64,000 bases of DNA from Elephas maximus indicus (GCF_024166365.1 NC_064821.1:54711093-54775092); one strand, 5' to 3'; counted from the first letter of the stretch, positions 1 to 10,700 are shown. Numbers and translations are program-made. Notes: generated by a model from the letters alone, not told the origin.

Positions 1-245
1 AGAAGTAAGGCTACCAGTCTCCTCCAAACAAATAAAATAATTTTTTTTTAATCTCTAAATATTATGCCACTCCAGCAGCATGTGCAGAGCAAACGGGAGA
101 CCAGTATCTTACTGAGTGCGGAAGACACTATCGGAACCCTCTGGGCCAGGGGACCTTGAATCTCTACCCCAGATTCATCTTGAATTGTGTCCCCTCTCCC
201 CTCAAAAAATACGTGTTGTAAATCCTAACCCCTATACATGTGAAT

Positions 246-404
246 AGACCCCTGGTGGCTCAGTGGTTAAGATCTCCAAAAGGTTGGCAGTTCAAGTCCA
301 TCAGCCACTCCTTGGAAACCCTATGGGGCAGTTCTACTCTGTTCTATAGGGTCATTGTGAGTAGGAATTGACTCAGTGGCAACAGATTAGGTTTTTGGTT
401 TCAG
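246..404 (+). mobile_element. AfroSINE, short type A
   Basis: A tRNA-like head (TGGCTCAGTGGTTAAG) is followed by the body GGGGCAGTTCTACTCTG and a GGTTTTTGGTTT end. It is flanked by an imperfect duplication, TATACATGTGAATAG (233-247) and TATACAGTGAATAG (405-418). 'Type A' is used below for this roughly 165-bp form. Confidence 0.85.
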
Positions 405-418
405 TATACAGTGAATAG

Positions 419-608
419 GAGCCCTGGTGGCAAAATGGTTAAGCCCTCGGCTGCTAACCAAAAAGTTGGTGGTTCAAACCCACCCAGTGTCTCCATGGGA
501 GAAAAGGCCTGGCAATCTGCTCCTGTAAAGATTACAGCCTAGAAAACCCTATGGGAAAGTTCTACTCTGTCATATAGGGTCACTATGAATCCACTCAACA
601 GCACACAA
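419..608 (+). mobile_element. AfroSINE, long type B
   Basis: Starts GAGCCCTGGTGGC directly after the previous SINE's duplication. It contains the extra middle block CTGCTCCTGTAAAGATTACAG and ends ACTCAACAGCACACAACA. 'Type B' is used below for this roughly 200-bp form with a CAAC-rich tail. Confidence 0.85.
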
Positions 609-860
609 CATACAGGGGTATGCAATCCCATCTGGGGGTAGGGTTTTCTTTGTTACGTTAATGAGGCTATAGCAGTGTAGGGTGTGTCTTAAACCAATCA
701 CTTCTAAGATATAAAAGGAGCAGATTAGGTGCAGAAGCAAGCAAGGAAAAAAACTGGCAAGATTAATGCCACATGGAGATCGCCAAGGAATGAAGAACAG
801 AAGCTGAAAAGAGACAAGGACCTTCCTCCAGAGCCAATAGAGAGCCTTCTCCTAGAGCAA

Positions 861-1070
861 TCCAAAAACCAAACCCACTTCCGTGAAGTCGACTCCGGCT
901 CATAGGGACTATATAGCACAGAGTAGAATCGCCCGTAGGGTTTCCAATGCTGTATAATCTTTATAGAAGTAGACTACCACATCTTTCCCCTGCGGAGCAG
1001 CTGGTGGGTTCAAACCACAACCTTTCAGCTAGCAGCCAAGCACCTAACCGCTGCACCACCAGGGCTCTTT
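861..1070 (-). mobile_element. AfroSINE type B, reverse
   Basis: The reverse complement reads as a type B SINE with its head at 1065 and its tail at 861. It is flanked by CCTAGAGC at 851-858 and CCCCTAGAGC at 1071-1080, and lies inside the LTR. Confidence 0.85.
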
Positions 1071-1080
1071 CCCCTAGAGC

Positions 1081-1237
1081 CCTGACCCTGTTGCAGTCGA
1101 ATCAATTCCAACTCAAAGCAACCATATAGGACAGACTAGATCTGCCCTATAGGGTTTCCGAGGATTGGCTGGTGGATTCAAACTGCTGACCTTTTGGTTA
1201 GCAGCCAAGCTCTTAACCACTGCGCCACCAGGGCTCC
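1081..1237 (-). mobile_element. AfroSINE type A, reverse
   Basis: A second reverse SINE that shares its target sequence with its neighbour. CCCCTAGAGC lies on both sides, at 1071-1080 and 1239-1248. See the finding on repeated use of one target. Confidence 0.85.
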
Positions 1238-1421
1238 TCCCCTAGAGCAGCACCCTTAATTTGGACTTCTAGCCTCCTAAACTGTAATAAAATAAATTTT
1301 TGTTTGTTAAAGCCACCCACTTCTGGTATGTCTGTCTTAGCAGCATTAAGAAACTAAGACATCCCCCATCTTTGAACCTGGACCAAGGACTCCCACCTTA
1401 CAGGTACCACAAGCACCAGGA

Positions 1422-1675
1422 TAGAGTAGTGCCTGAGAGCACAGAGTCTAGGCAGCCTGGGTTCAAATCCAGACCCTACCATTTACCAGCCGAGTGATCT
1501 TGGTCAAGTAATTTAACTTCTCTGTGTCTCAGTTTCCTCATCTGTAAAATGGGGGAAATATAGTCCCTTCTTCCTGTGGTTATGTTGGTGAATAAACGAG
1601 CCAGTACTTGTAAACATGTGGAAAATAGTGCCTGGCATGTAGTCAGCACTGAATGTTGGCTGCTATTATTGTTGT
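1422..1675 (+). mobile_element. MIR element
   Basis: Shows the MIR order: CCTGGGTTCAAATCC, then a TTACCAGC...TGATCTTGG stretch, then CTCAGTTTCCTCATCTGTAA, ending in GTGCCTGGCATGTAGTCAGC. It is nearly full length. Confidence 0.85.
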
Positions 1676-2044
1676 TGTTGTCATTTACTTTTCCAAAAGG
1701 TGAGTGGGCTTCCTTGGAATCCAAATTCTGCAGGGCCTTCCTGCTAGCTGGTGGTTTTAATGCTGCTAGTTAACTAGGACAGGCGAGAACATCCGTGCCT
1801 GGTCTCTGGCACCGCTTCCCATCTGCTTGCCAAAGCTTCAAAAGGACTCTCTTAGGATCCTTTTGCTGCAAGAAACGGAAGCTCATCAGACTAGTTAAGG
1901 CAAAAGCAGAAACTCATTGGAAAACACAGGAGTATTGCTCAGCACTAAGAACTGGAAGGCTGGCTGCCACCCAGGCAGCTTCTTTCTGTGCAGCTGGCTT
2001 TTCTGTTTTGGTGTGCACATGGCCCAACACAGTGGCCTCACTGT

Positions 2045-2178
2045 ACTCGAGGGCGCCATGGGAGAAAAGACCTGGCAATCTGCTCCTGTAAAGATTTCAG
2101 TCTAGAAAACTCTGTTCTATGCCATCACATGGGGTTGCTATGAGTCGGAATCAACTCAATGGCATACAACAACAGCTG
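2045..2178 (+). mobile_element. AfroSINE type B, 5'-truncated
   Basis: Begins in the middle block (CATGGGAGAAAAGACCTGG), lacks the tRNA-like head, and ends CAATGGCATACAACAACAG. Confidence 0.75.
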
Positions 2179-2187
2179 TAGGTAACA

Positions 2188-2335
2188 GAGTTCCTGAGTG
2201 CTGCAAACGGTTAAGGTGGTTGGCCATTAACCAAAAAGTTGGAGGTTTGAGTCCATCCAGAGGTGCCTCGGAAGATGCACAGATAGGGTCGCCATGAGTT
2301 GGAACCGGCTTAACAGCAACTGGTATTTTTTTGGC
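2188..2335 (+). mobile_element. AfroSINE type C, internally deleted
   Basis: The head GAGTTCCTGAGTGCTGCAAACGG and the GAGGTGCCTCGGAAGA block are followed directly by GGGTCGCCATGAGTTGG. About 70 bases of the usual middle are missing. 'Type C' is used below for the form with the CCCTGGGTGGCACAAA head and the GGTGCCTCGGAAG block. Confidence 0.75.
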
Positions 2336-3560
2336 TGCAGGTGACAGTCTGGGGTCTACCAAGAGCCATAGGCCTCTTCTTCCTGTTAGCAGAGTGTCCA
2401 TTTGGTTTAAATAACTCTGGGTGAATCCTGGGTTTCGGAGTGGGCATGTGAACCAGTTCCAGCCAGGAAAGCTCACTGAGAACTTCTGGGAAAGGTTTCA
2501 TCGCTGATGAAAAAGACACCCACAGGAAGAGAGAACGACAGCTGTGGGGCGTGAGGGAGTGGTGAGGAAGGAGGCTGGGCACATCAGAAGGACTCACCCA
2601 GTTATGACCTCGTCCGTCCTTGTCAAGGAGTCTGGACTTGATGCTGCATGCTGCAGGTGTGGGAACCGTTGCTCAGATCTGTGTTTCACATTGCTGACTG
2701 TGCAACATGGAGAATGGATTGAAGGGAGAGAGCTTGGGAACAGGAGACCAGTTAGGAAGTGGCTGGCTAAATTACAGTGATGATGAGGTCTACAAGGAAG
2801 GTTCTATGGGGTGGGCTGATCAGGAGATAGAATTGCTGGTTCTCTTTGCTCAGGGGTCTCAAGGACCTAGGCCCTAATGCTGATGTCCTCACTAGCTCCA
2901 TTCTGGCTTGTCTAATCCATCTACATAGGCCCAGTTACATTGGTAATTCAGGTAGAGACATTTCTGAAATTATTTTCCAGGAAATGGGGTGAAAACTGTT
3001 TTCTTTTAAACAAATGGTCCAACTGTCAAATTTTGCTTTGCAATATACAATGCAATACCTCTGTCATGCAGATCTGATTCAGCCTTCAGAAGGGTTGGGC
3101 CAGTATGTCACCATCGGTACCTGTTTGCAAGATGCATCCCTTCCCAGTGACTAATTTGAGCTGTGCCAGACAAAGGCTGGGTTGCAAGTCCACATACGTG
3201 ATTTACTGCAGACTTTGGCAAGAGTCACACAGTGGAGACGTTGCTCAGCACCTCACAGGATTAGGAATGAGGGAAGAGGGAGGTCACCTGCTCCGAACCA
3301 AGAAAGGGAAAAGAGTGGTAGATGGAGGGAAGACCACAGCAACCAAGGGAAGACGCAGGGTAGATGACGACAGGAGGGTGTGCTCCCAGTGGAAGATACA
3401 GGTGGTTTCCAGCCAACTTTTTTAAGTTTTTATTACTGTATAAGCACATGCTTATTGGAGAAAAAAAAAAAAATACACTCCCCCGCCCCACACACACATC
3501 TCAGTTTCCAAGGGTTACTACTATTTGGTTTGATTCCTTCCATACTCTTTACACTCATAA
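2336..3560. other. No recognised gene or repeat
   Basis: About 1.2 kb of ordinary AT/GC-balanced sequence. I see no long reading frame, no family I recognise and no clear splice-bounded exon. Confidence 0.5.
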
Positions 3561-3613
3561 TCATAGATAGATATAGATATAGATGTAGATATAGACACAG
3601 ATATAGATATATC
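3561..3613 (+). repeat. ATAGAT-type simple repeat
   Basis: Imperfect tandem units of ATAGAT/GTAGAT run from CATAGATAGATATAGAT onward. A SINE follows immediately. Confidence 0.9.
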
Positions 3614-3615
3614 AA

Positions 3616-3795
3616 TCAAACCTGTTGCCATCAACTTGATCCCAACCCATGGCAACCCCATGTGTTTCAGAGTAGAACTGTACCATAGGATTTTCTTGGC
3701 TGTAATCTTTACAAGAACAAATCACCAGGCCTTCCATGGCACTACCAGGTGGGTTCAGCTGACCAACCTTTAGGCTAGTAGCTGAGCGCAAACTG
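3616..3795 (-). mobile_element. AfroSINE type C, reverse
   Basis: Contains CAGAGTAGAACTGTACCAT, the reverse of the body block, and GATTTT-type middle sequence. The A/B-box head, in reverse, is at 3760-3795. It is followed by a short TG run (3795-3813). Confidence 0.8.
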
Positions 3796-3869
3796 TGTAT
3801 GTGTGTGTGTGTATCCACATCTTTTCTAAAAACCACTGGTGTGGTAATCATGAAATTCATCTCTTGCTG

Positions 3870-4320
3870 TCTTAGCTAATGATACCTCTTGGCCATTCTT
3901 CTGTATTATTAAGCTCTACCTCGTTCCTTTATTATGGCCATATAGTATTCTGGCATGAGGGTATACCAGGCTTTATCTAGCATACCTCCTCCTACCAGTG
4001 AGCATGTAGATTAGTGACAAGTTTTCACTACTATGAATAATCGGCAATGAAGGTCCTTGAACACATGTTCTTGCACACACATTTGGGTTCCTCTATTTTT
4101 ATATGATCATGGGGAGCCCTGGTGGTGCAGTGGTTGAGAGTTGGGCTGCTAAACAAAAGGTCAGCAGTTCAAATCTACCAGCTACACCTTGGAAGCCCTA
4201 TGGGGCAGTTCTACCCTGTCCTGTAGGGTTGCTATGAGTTGGAATCAACTCGATGACAATGGGGTTTTTTTGTTTTTTTATATGATCATATATTCCTATA
4301 AGTAGATTTCCCAGCTACAT
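3870..4320 (-). mobile_element. Old L1 3' fragment, reverse, split by a SINE
   Basis: Phrases such as GGCCATATAGTATTCTGGCA and CTATGAATAATCGGCAATGAA match the reverse strand of the L1 3' terminal region. The element resumes after the SINE at 4111-4274. Confidence 0.6.
4111..4274 (+). mobile_element. AfroSINE type A with perfect target duplication
   Basis: Body GGGGCAGTTCTACCCTGTCC, ending in a T-rich tail. It is bounded by the identical 15-mer TTTTTATATGATCAT at 4096-4110 and 4275-4289. Some of the T run may belong to the tail. Confidence 0.9.
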
Positions 4321-4479
4321 GTCCACTGACAGGCCTAGAGAGTCAGGTCAAAATGAATAAAAAAGCATGCCCGGGGAAGGTGGAGAGCAGCCTCCTCCTC
4401 TCTTCAAATCTAGACTCTCAGGACGAGCTAATGCCCCAAATGTCTCATGTGCAGATAACGCTGGACTATTTACAAGGTC

Positions 4480-4640
4480 TTTGCTACATACTAACTCACT
4501 GATCTCTGTATTGTTCCTGCAAAGTGGATATTACTAGCATTGGTATTTTTAAAGGAAACTGAGGCTCACAGAGGACAAACAACTGCCCAAGGTCACACAG
4601 CTCATAAGAGGCAGAGGATTCAGAAACAGAGACAATTAAA
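4480..4640 (-). mobile_element. MIR element, reverse
   Basis: GAAACTGAGGCTCACAGAGG and CCCAAGGTCACACAGCT are the reverse of the MIR core. Confidence 0.75.
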
Positions 4641-4844
4641 TTAAATTCTGATTAAAATCTTGCCTTCTTTCCAGGCTGTATCATGGCGACTGTCACGAAA
4701 AAAATTTTATAGTGGACAGTTGAAAGTTTATAGTAGATATTAGCTAATGAGCAAGAGATTAATAATAGTGGACAGTTGAAGTGGACAAGTGAAGTAGACA
4801 TCTGCCTCCATGGCTGATTTCGCAGGGTGTACTAGTTTTCTACT

Positions 4845-5058
4845 AGAGGCAGTGGTGGGTCAGTGGTAGACTTCTCACCTTCTATGCAGGAAACCAGGTT
4901 CAATTTCTGGCCAATCCACCTCATGCGTAGCCACAAATCACAATGTCTGGTCCCCAGCCAATCATGGGGATGGCACAGGGCTGGGCAGCATTTTGTCCCG
5001 TTGTGTATGAGGTTGTCATGAGTCAGGGACAGCCTTGGTGGCAGCTAACAACAACAAC
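4845..5058 (+). mobile_element. tRNA-Gly-headed SINE, short copy
   Basis: The head GTGGTGGGTCAGTGGTAGA...AGGTTCAATTTCTGGCC resembles tRNA-Gly A and B boxes. It is followed by GGGGATGGCACAGGGCTGGG and ends CAGCTAACAACAACAAC, which is like the RTE 3' tail. It lacks most of the RTE 5'-like middle seen in the longer copies. Confidence 0.8.
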
Positions 5059-5059
5059 A

Positions 5060-5472
5060 TTAGTTTCCTATTACTGCTGTGACGAATTACCACAGACTTA
5101 GTGTGAAATGGGTCTCATTAGGCTAAAATTCAAAGTGCCAGCAGAGCTGCACTCCTTCTGGATGGTCTAAAGGAGAATCCATTCATTGCCTTTTCCAGCA
5201 TCTAGAGGCTGCCTGCATTCCTCGCTCATGTCCACTTTCCAAAGATCCTATCACTCGGGCTACTCTGCTTCCATCATCACATTTCCTCTTCTGACTTGAC
5301 CTTCCTGCCTCCCTCTTACAAGGATCCTTGTGATTACATTGGGCCCACCCAGGTAATCCAGGATTATCTCCCCCACCTCAAAGCCTTTAATCTAATCACA
5401 TCTGCAAAGTCCCTTTTACCATGTAAGGTAACAAACATATTCACGGACTCTGGGGATTAGAGCGTGGACATC
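5060..5472 (-). mobile_element. MLT1 LTR, reverse
   Basis: TTAGTTTCCTATTACTGCTG at one end, then GATTACATTGGGCCCACCCA and ATTCACGGACTCTGGGGATT, are the reverse strand of an MLT1 LTR. Confidence 0.85.
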
Positions 5473-5735
5473 TTTGTTGCTGTCAGCTGCTGTGGCTTTG
5501 GCCCCTGACTCATGGCAACTCCATGCCCAATAGGATCAGACCATTGTGATCCACAGAGTTTTCACTGGCTGGTTTTCAGAAATAAATCACCAGGCCTTTC
5601 TTCCTAGTCTTAGTCTGGAAACTCCACTAAAACCTTTTCAGCATCATAGCAACATGCAAGCCTCCACTGACAGATGAATGGTGGCTGTGCTTGAGGCGCA
5701 TTAGCCAGGAAACACACTCGGGTCACCCTTGGAGG
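5473..5735 (-). mobile_element. tRNA-Gly-headed SINE, reverse
   Basis: The reverse complement has the order tRNA-Gly-like head (near 5700-5735), RTE 5'-like middle (GTTGCTATGATGCTG, AAAACTCTGTGGATCACAAT), then the RTE-like tail at 5473-5530. Confidence 0.75.
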
Positions 5736-5794
5736 GCCATTATTCTGCTTACACCCCAGGGATTCCTAGACTAGGAATCCTAGCAAAATGCTTA

Positions 5795-5990
5795 AGGGCA
5801 AAGGTTTTGATCTCAGGTGTACCTCAGTTCAAATCTTGCCTCTATCATGAGCTTCTCTGAGTCTTAGCAGCCTCACCTGTAATACTATTGTTTAGGAAAA
5901 ATAGTATCTTCCTTCTAGGGCTATTGTGAGGACTGAACGACACAGACTATGCAGAATACTTGAAACGTTGATTCAATAAATGGTAACTTC
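5795..5990 (+). mobile_element. MIR element
   Basis: CAGTTCAAATCTTGCCTCTA, GGGCTATTGTGAGGACTGAA and TTCAATAAATGGTAAC follow MIR order. Confidence 0.75.
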
Positions 5991-6024
5991 CCAACTGCCT
6001 ACTATGGTAACCAGTAACTGAAAC

Positions 6025-7487
6025 TCCACCAATCAAGATTCATTAATTTGGAAATGTTGGAGAGGCTGTGGAGAGATTGGAACACTTCTGCACTACTGGT
6101 GGGAACGTCAAAGGGTACAACCACTTTGGAAATCGATTTGGCATTTCCTTAAAAAGCTAGAAATAGAACTACCATACGATCTAGCAATCCCACTCCTTGG
6201 AATATATCCTAGAGAAATAAGAGCCTTTACACGAACAGATATATGCACACTCATGTTTATTGCAGCAATGTTTACAATGGCAAAAAGATGGAAGCAACCA
6301 AGGTGCCCATCAGCAGATGAATGGATAAATAAATTATGGTATATTCACACAATGGAATACTACACATCGATAAAGAACAGTGAGGAATCTGTGAAGCATT
6401 TCATAACATGGAGGAACCTGGATGGCATTATGCTGAGTGAAATTAGTCAGTTGCAAAAGGACAAATATTGTAAAAGACCAGTATTATAAGAACTTGAGAA
6501 ACAGTTTAAACTGAGAAGAAAACATTCTTCTGTGGTTACGAGAGGGGGGAGGAAGGGAGGGTGGGAGAGGGGTATTCACCAATAAGTAGATAAGAACTAC
6601 TTTAGGTCATGGAAAAGACAGCACACAATACAGGGGAGGTCAGCACAATTGGACTAAACCAAAAGCAAAGAAGTTTCCTGAATAAACCGAATGCTTTGAA
6701 GGCCAGCGTAGCAGGGGCAGGGGTCTGGAGACCATGGTTTCAGGGGACAGCTAAGTCAATTGGCATAATAAAATCTATTAAGAAAACATTCTGCATTCCA
6801 CTTTGAAGAGTGGCGTCCGGGGTCTTAAATGCTAGCAAGCAGCCATCTAAGATGCATCAATTGGTCTCAACCCACCTGGATCAAAAGAGAATGAAGAACA
6901 CCAAGGACACAAGGCGATTACGAGACCAAGAGACAGAAAAGACCACATGAACCAGCGACTACATCATCCTGAGACCAGAAGAATGAGATGGTGCCTGGCT
7001 ACAACTGATGACTGCCCTGACAGAGAACACAACAGAGAACCCCTGAGAGAGCAGGAGAGCAGTGGGATGCAGACCCCAAATTTTAATAAGAACAGGCTTA
7101 ATGGTCTGACTGAGACTGGAAGGACCCCAGTGGTCATGGCCCCCAGACCTTCTGTTGGCCCAGGACAGGAATCATTCCCAAAGCCAACTCTTCAGACATG
7201 GATTGGACTGGACAATGGGTTGGAGAGGGAAGCTGGTGAGGAGTGAGCTTCTTGGATCAGGTAGACACTTGAGACTATGTTGGCATCTCCTGCCTGGAGG
7301 GGAGATGAGAGGGTGGAGGGGGTTAGAAGCTGGCGAAATGGACACGAAAAGAGAGAGTGGAGGGAGAGAGCAGGCTGTCTCATTAGGGGGAGAGTAATTG
7401 GGAGTGTGTAGCAAGGTGTATATGGGTTTTTGTGTGAGAGACTGGCTTGATTTGTAAACTTTCACTTAAAACACAATAAAAATTATT
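6025..7487 (+). mobile_element. 5'-truncated L1, ORF2 end plus long 3' UTR
   Basis: Opens with typical L1 ORF2-distal sequence (GGAGAGGCTGTGGAGAGATT). A remnant frame at 6253-6489 includes KRWKQPRCPSADEWINK and WYIHTMEYYTSIKN, the well-conserved stretch at the ORF2/3' UTR boundary. Next comes a G-rich polypurine tract (6544-6572). About 900 bases of 3' UTR end in AATAAA and an A-rich tail at 7470-7495. The same UTR occurs reversed at 57383-58187. The length and 3' end are intact; the 5' end is truncated. Confidence 0.85.
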
Positions 7488-7489
7488 TT

Positions 7490-8149
7490 AAAAAATTCAT
7501 TTATTTGGGTCTTTTCTGCAGGGACACATCTCAGAATTTTGTCAGCTGATACTCAGTGGGATAAGCTGGCAGTTAACTGATGTTGGGCTCCTTGACAGGG
7601 CACAGAGGACCTGGGAAGATTCAGAGAAACTAACCATGTAGAGGAAGAGAGGTCTAAAGAGGAGGATGACAAGGAGAAAGCAGCTTCCTTTGCCAACATC
7701 TCCGCTTTGCCCAGGGTTCAGTTTTGTCTGAGAATTTTTCCAGCCTCTCCCCAGATGAACTGGGGCGAGCCTGCTTAAAAGGAATAGTCTGAAGATGATT
7801 TTCTGAGATAGATGGGACCTGCCCTGTTGGGTTTGCAGCAGATGGGGCGGGTCTGGGGCTGGATCCAGACATGGAAAAATACCAGGCTCTTTGCTTCCAG
7901 GTAGGAGCTAGAGCAGCTGGCTGAAATGATCACCCCCAGCTCAGGCCTCCCCAAGTCAGACTCACAGCATGAAATGAAAACCAGGTTCCTGGTCTTATCT
8001 GAGAGCTCTGTGACTGTTTCCCATCACTCTGCTGGAGCCTGGAAAAGATCCCAAATTCATTGTCTCCACTTTGGGAACATATTATTACAGGCACCTGCTT
8101 ACAAAACGGATATTCCCGTTCATTAAAATAATATGTTATTTTATTTGGG
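7490..8149. other. No recognised gene or repeat
   Basis: Single-copy-looking sequence. I could not assign an exon or repeat family. Confidence 0.45.
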
Positions 8150-8190
8150 GCTTTCATTCAGCAACAAATATTTATTAAGCGCCTATAGGG
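8150..8190 (-). mobile_element. L2 3' end, reverse
   Basis: TTCATTCAGCAACAAATATT followed by TATTAAGCGCCTATAGG is the reverse of the L2 3' terminus. Confidence 0.65.
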
Positions 8191-8199
8191 GTCTGGGTA

Positions 8200-8572
8200 C
8201 AGGGGGCTTGGGCGCAAGAGCACAGCCTCTGGAGGGGACCAACCTGGGTCCACTGCCTGACACTTTCAATCTGTGTGACATTGCACAAATGACCTCATCT
8301 CCTTGGGTGGTACATACAATTAAGCTCTTGCTCACTAACTGGTGAGTCAAACCCACCCAGAGGTGCCTTGGAAGAAAGGCCTGGTGATCTACTTCGGAAA
8401 GACCAAGGCTGTGAAAACCCTGTGGAGCATAGTCCCCATGAGCAGAAGTCCACTCCACCTTTATTGGTCTGGTGGACCTTAAGCCCCAGCTTTCTCCTCT
8501 GTAAAGTGGCAACCCAGGGCCTGGTTCTTCGTAAGGATGTGAACAATAGCAATTATCATTGTAGTCATGGAG
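8200..8572 (+). mobile_element. MIR split by a SINE
   Basis: The MIR pieces at 8200-8300 (ACCAACCTGGGTCCACTGCC, TGTGTGACATTGCACAAATG) and 8476-8572 (CTTTCTCCTCTGTAAAGTGG, GTAAGGATGTGAACAATAGC) flank a type C SINE. Confidence 0.7.
8301..8460 (+). mobile_element. AfroSINE type C inside MIR
   Basis: CCTTGGGTGGTACATACAAT head, AGAGGTGCCTTGGAAGAAAG block and a degraded 3' part (CCCCATGAGCAGAAGTCC). Confidence 0.75.
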
Positions 8573-9079
8573 ACACGTTACTGTTTCTCCAATGCCTTCC
8601 TCACCCCCAAATCACAAGACAGCCCCAAATTTGCCTTTTTGTGGACATCGGGTCCTTTCGAACTGTTACTGTGGAAGCTAAAAAGCAACAACAGAAAAAG
8701 AGCCATGTCTGTCAACTCTGTAGGCACACACACGTGCGGACCATGTGCACCCATGAATTCGCGGTTTGGAATTCAGCTTGGCAGTTTGGAGCCCATCTGC
8801 AATTACCACCTGGTTGTTTGTTTTCCTCCTGAAGCGGCAGATTCCCAGTAGGAGGCGCCTTCTGTCCCCGCTCGCTGCTCTGACATCCCGCCAGCCGCCT
8901 ATCGGCTTCTCTCAAGGTTTGAACTTCAAAGCTCTAGACACTCTCCCGAGAAGGGGGCCCTCGGCCTGACCTCTCTTGGAATTCAAAACAATCTGAGGTC
9001 GAGAGCGGAGGAGGGCTAGCTCCTCCCTCTGTGTTTAGAATCCAGGTTTTAGGTAGTCGGGCTGAGACCAGCCCACCCT
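8573..9079. other. No recognised gene or repeat
   Basis: Transition from AT-balanced sequence to the CpG island. No recognised repeat. The reading frames present have no features of a known protein. Confidence 0.45.
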
Positions 9080-10620
9080 AGTAGAGGCGTCCAAGCCGCG
9101 CGGTTCCCGAGCAAACCTACAGGTAGGGTGCGGAAGCAGCGCCGTAGGTAAGGGGAGCCCACGCCGAGCTAGGGTTCATCCACCCCGGCGCCAGGGCTCG
9201 GACCGCAGGTCCGTGGCTCTGGGCAGAAACGCGCGACCCGCCTGCCACCCGGCCATCAAGAGAGCGCCAGCCGGTGCTTCGCCAGGACAGTTCTCTGCCA
9301 AGCTTGGAACGGGCCCCCAGCAGGGAAGCTCTCCGGCCAGGTGCTCCCATCCTGTGCGCCCTCGCTGGAGGAGGACCGAAGACCAGGGCTTCCCCCCACC
9401 CACGCCCCCCCGGCCAGGGCTCAGGCGCGCAACCTGGAGGGCTCCCCAGGGACCCGGGCGGTCCCAAGGAGCCCGGCTGAGGGCCTGAGCTAACTCGCTT
9501 TTTAAAAACTTGCTTCCTCCTTCCCTACCTCCGCCTGTCAGTCACCTTGCAGAGCAGCAGCCTTGGGCGGTACGGGCGGGCCCCAGCGCCCGGAACCTGC
9601 CGGAGGGTGGAGAGGGCAGCGGTGGCCTCCCTGGGAGGAGCGCCCAGGTGAAGGCCCGTCCAGGTAAAGGCGCGGCGGGGCGACCCACAGAGCTGTGCTT
9701 TTGCACCGCGCCTGGTCTGCCAACTCTAATTAAGCCCATAAAGACCTGGGGCTCCCGGCCCGAGACACTGCCCCCACCGCGCCCAACTCCGAAGCCCGAT
9801 GGGGGGAAGGTCAAGGCTCTGTTCCCTGTCCGACCTAACTCCGAGTGGGGGCGGCGCTTGGTCCAGCGCCACCCTCCCCTCCTCTGCGCTCCGGGCCCTT
9901 GCCCCCAGGGGCCTCGAGGCCCCGGAGCCCGCCCGCAGGAACTCGGGTGTGGCGTCGGGAGCCCGGCGGTACCGGGAGGGCCTGGAGGAGGGTCCACGGT
10001 GGGCGGTGCCTCTCCGTCTGGAGGCCGCTGGGCCGCACCGCCCTCTGCTCTTGCGCCCCTCCCTCCTCCTCCCTCCCGCACGCCGGCTTCCTGCGTCCCC
10101 GTCCCGGTTCCCGAGCCGGCAACGCGCCCTCTTCTCCAGCGCACTCTCTCGGTCTAGAGGTCCCCGAGGAGGCAGCCCCGGGAGGCCTGGGGTCGCGGAG
10201 CCCCCAGGCCTAGGCCGCCCTCTGGAGACGGACCCCGACCTGCCGCCGCCGCCGCCCGGTGAGTCTGCGCCGCTGTGCCTTCCGCCCCGCCGCGCTCCGC
10301 CGCGCCCCGCCGAGTGACTGTGGGTTCCCGGGGAGAGCCGGGGAGGGAACCGAGACCGGTCTGGGGCTGTGTGTCTGATCGTCTGAGAGCTTCCAGCACG
10401 AAGTCTGCGATCAGAAGGACTCCGGACCCCGCACTCTTTGGAGCGAGTGCGGGACACCCGGCCTCCCTGGCATTGCGCGAGGCCAGCTGGCCTCGGCTGG
10501 GCGAGGGCAGCCGGCCTAGCGGGCTCCCTGTTGGTGGGGACAGGTGCCGGCGGCCTGGTGGGATTCGATATCTTGGCCTCGACAAAGAGGCACCTTCCAC
10601 CGATGCTTAGGAGCAGAACT
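9080..10620. promoter_or_regulatory. CpG island, probable gene promoter
   Basis: About 1.5 kb is GC-rich with frequent CpG, densest at 9550-10330, in contrast to the CpG-poor DNA around it. It holds GC boxes (for example GGGCGGGCC at 9573) and a CCG triplet run (10241-10256), and contains no repeats. CpG islands of this length usually mark a promoter of a housekeeping or developmental gene. Long reading frames occur on both strands but overlap each other, lack recognisable domains and follow from the scarcity of stop codons in GC-rich DNA. Which gene, and which direction, cannot be read from the window. Confidence 0.75.
10040..10258 (+). other. Candidate noncoding first exon ending at a splice donor
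   Basis: The sequence CCGCCGCCGCCGCCCG|GTGAGTCTGC gives a strong consensus donor (GTGAGT at 10259-10264) just after a CCG run at the 3' flank of the densest CpG block. Other possible donors are weaker: TAG|GTAAGG (about 9148), CAG|GTGAAG (about 9649) and CAG|GTAAAG (about 9665). The start shown is arbitrary. No partner acceptor was identified. Confidence 0.3.
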
Positions 10621-10667
10621 TCCCAGAAGGTCTCGGGAAGCCACCCTGGCGCTGCCCGCATGAGGCA

Positions 10668-10700
10668 CCGCCACCACCACCACCACCACCACCATCATCC
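10668..10700 (+). repeat. CAC trinucleotide microsatellite
   Basis: About ten CAC/CAT units in a row. In one frame this reads as a histidine run, but nothing around it supports a coding exon. Confidence 0.9.

Larger units (their letters stand above)
175..1361 (+). mobile_element. MaLR-type LTR, split by four SINEs
   Basis: The pieces at about 175-245, 609-860 and 1250-1361 form one LTR. It opens with GAATTGTGTCCCC, has a TATAAAAGGAG box at 711-721 and an AATAAA signal near 1290, and ends ACTAAGACA. The same arrangement recurs, better preserved, at 47692-48094. Four SINEs separate the pieces. The family assignment (ERVL-MaLR, afrotherian subfamily) is by resemblance. Confidence 0.65.

Noticed and set aside
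1..174. Left-edge sequence as part of the first LTR
   Set aside because: It shows no similarity to the start of the related LTR at 47692, so it is left unassigned.
6253..6489. Small protein gene
   Set aside because: The peptide is the end of L1 ORF2 carried by the L1 at 6025-7487.
9510..10661. Long overlapping reading frames on both strands (up to 311 codons)
   Set aside because: They lie in the CpG island, overlap in several frames, show only Pro/Arg/Gly-rich composition and have no recognisable domain. GC-rich DNA lacks stop codons.
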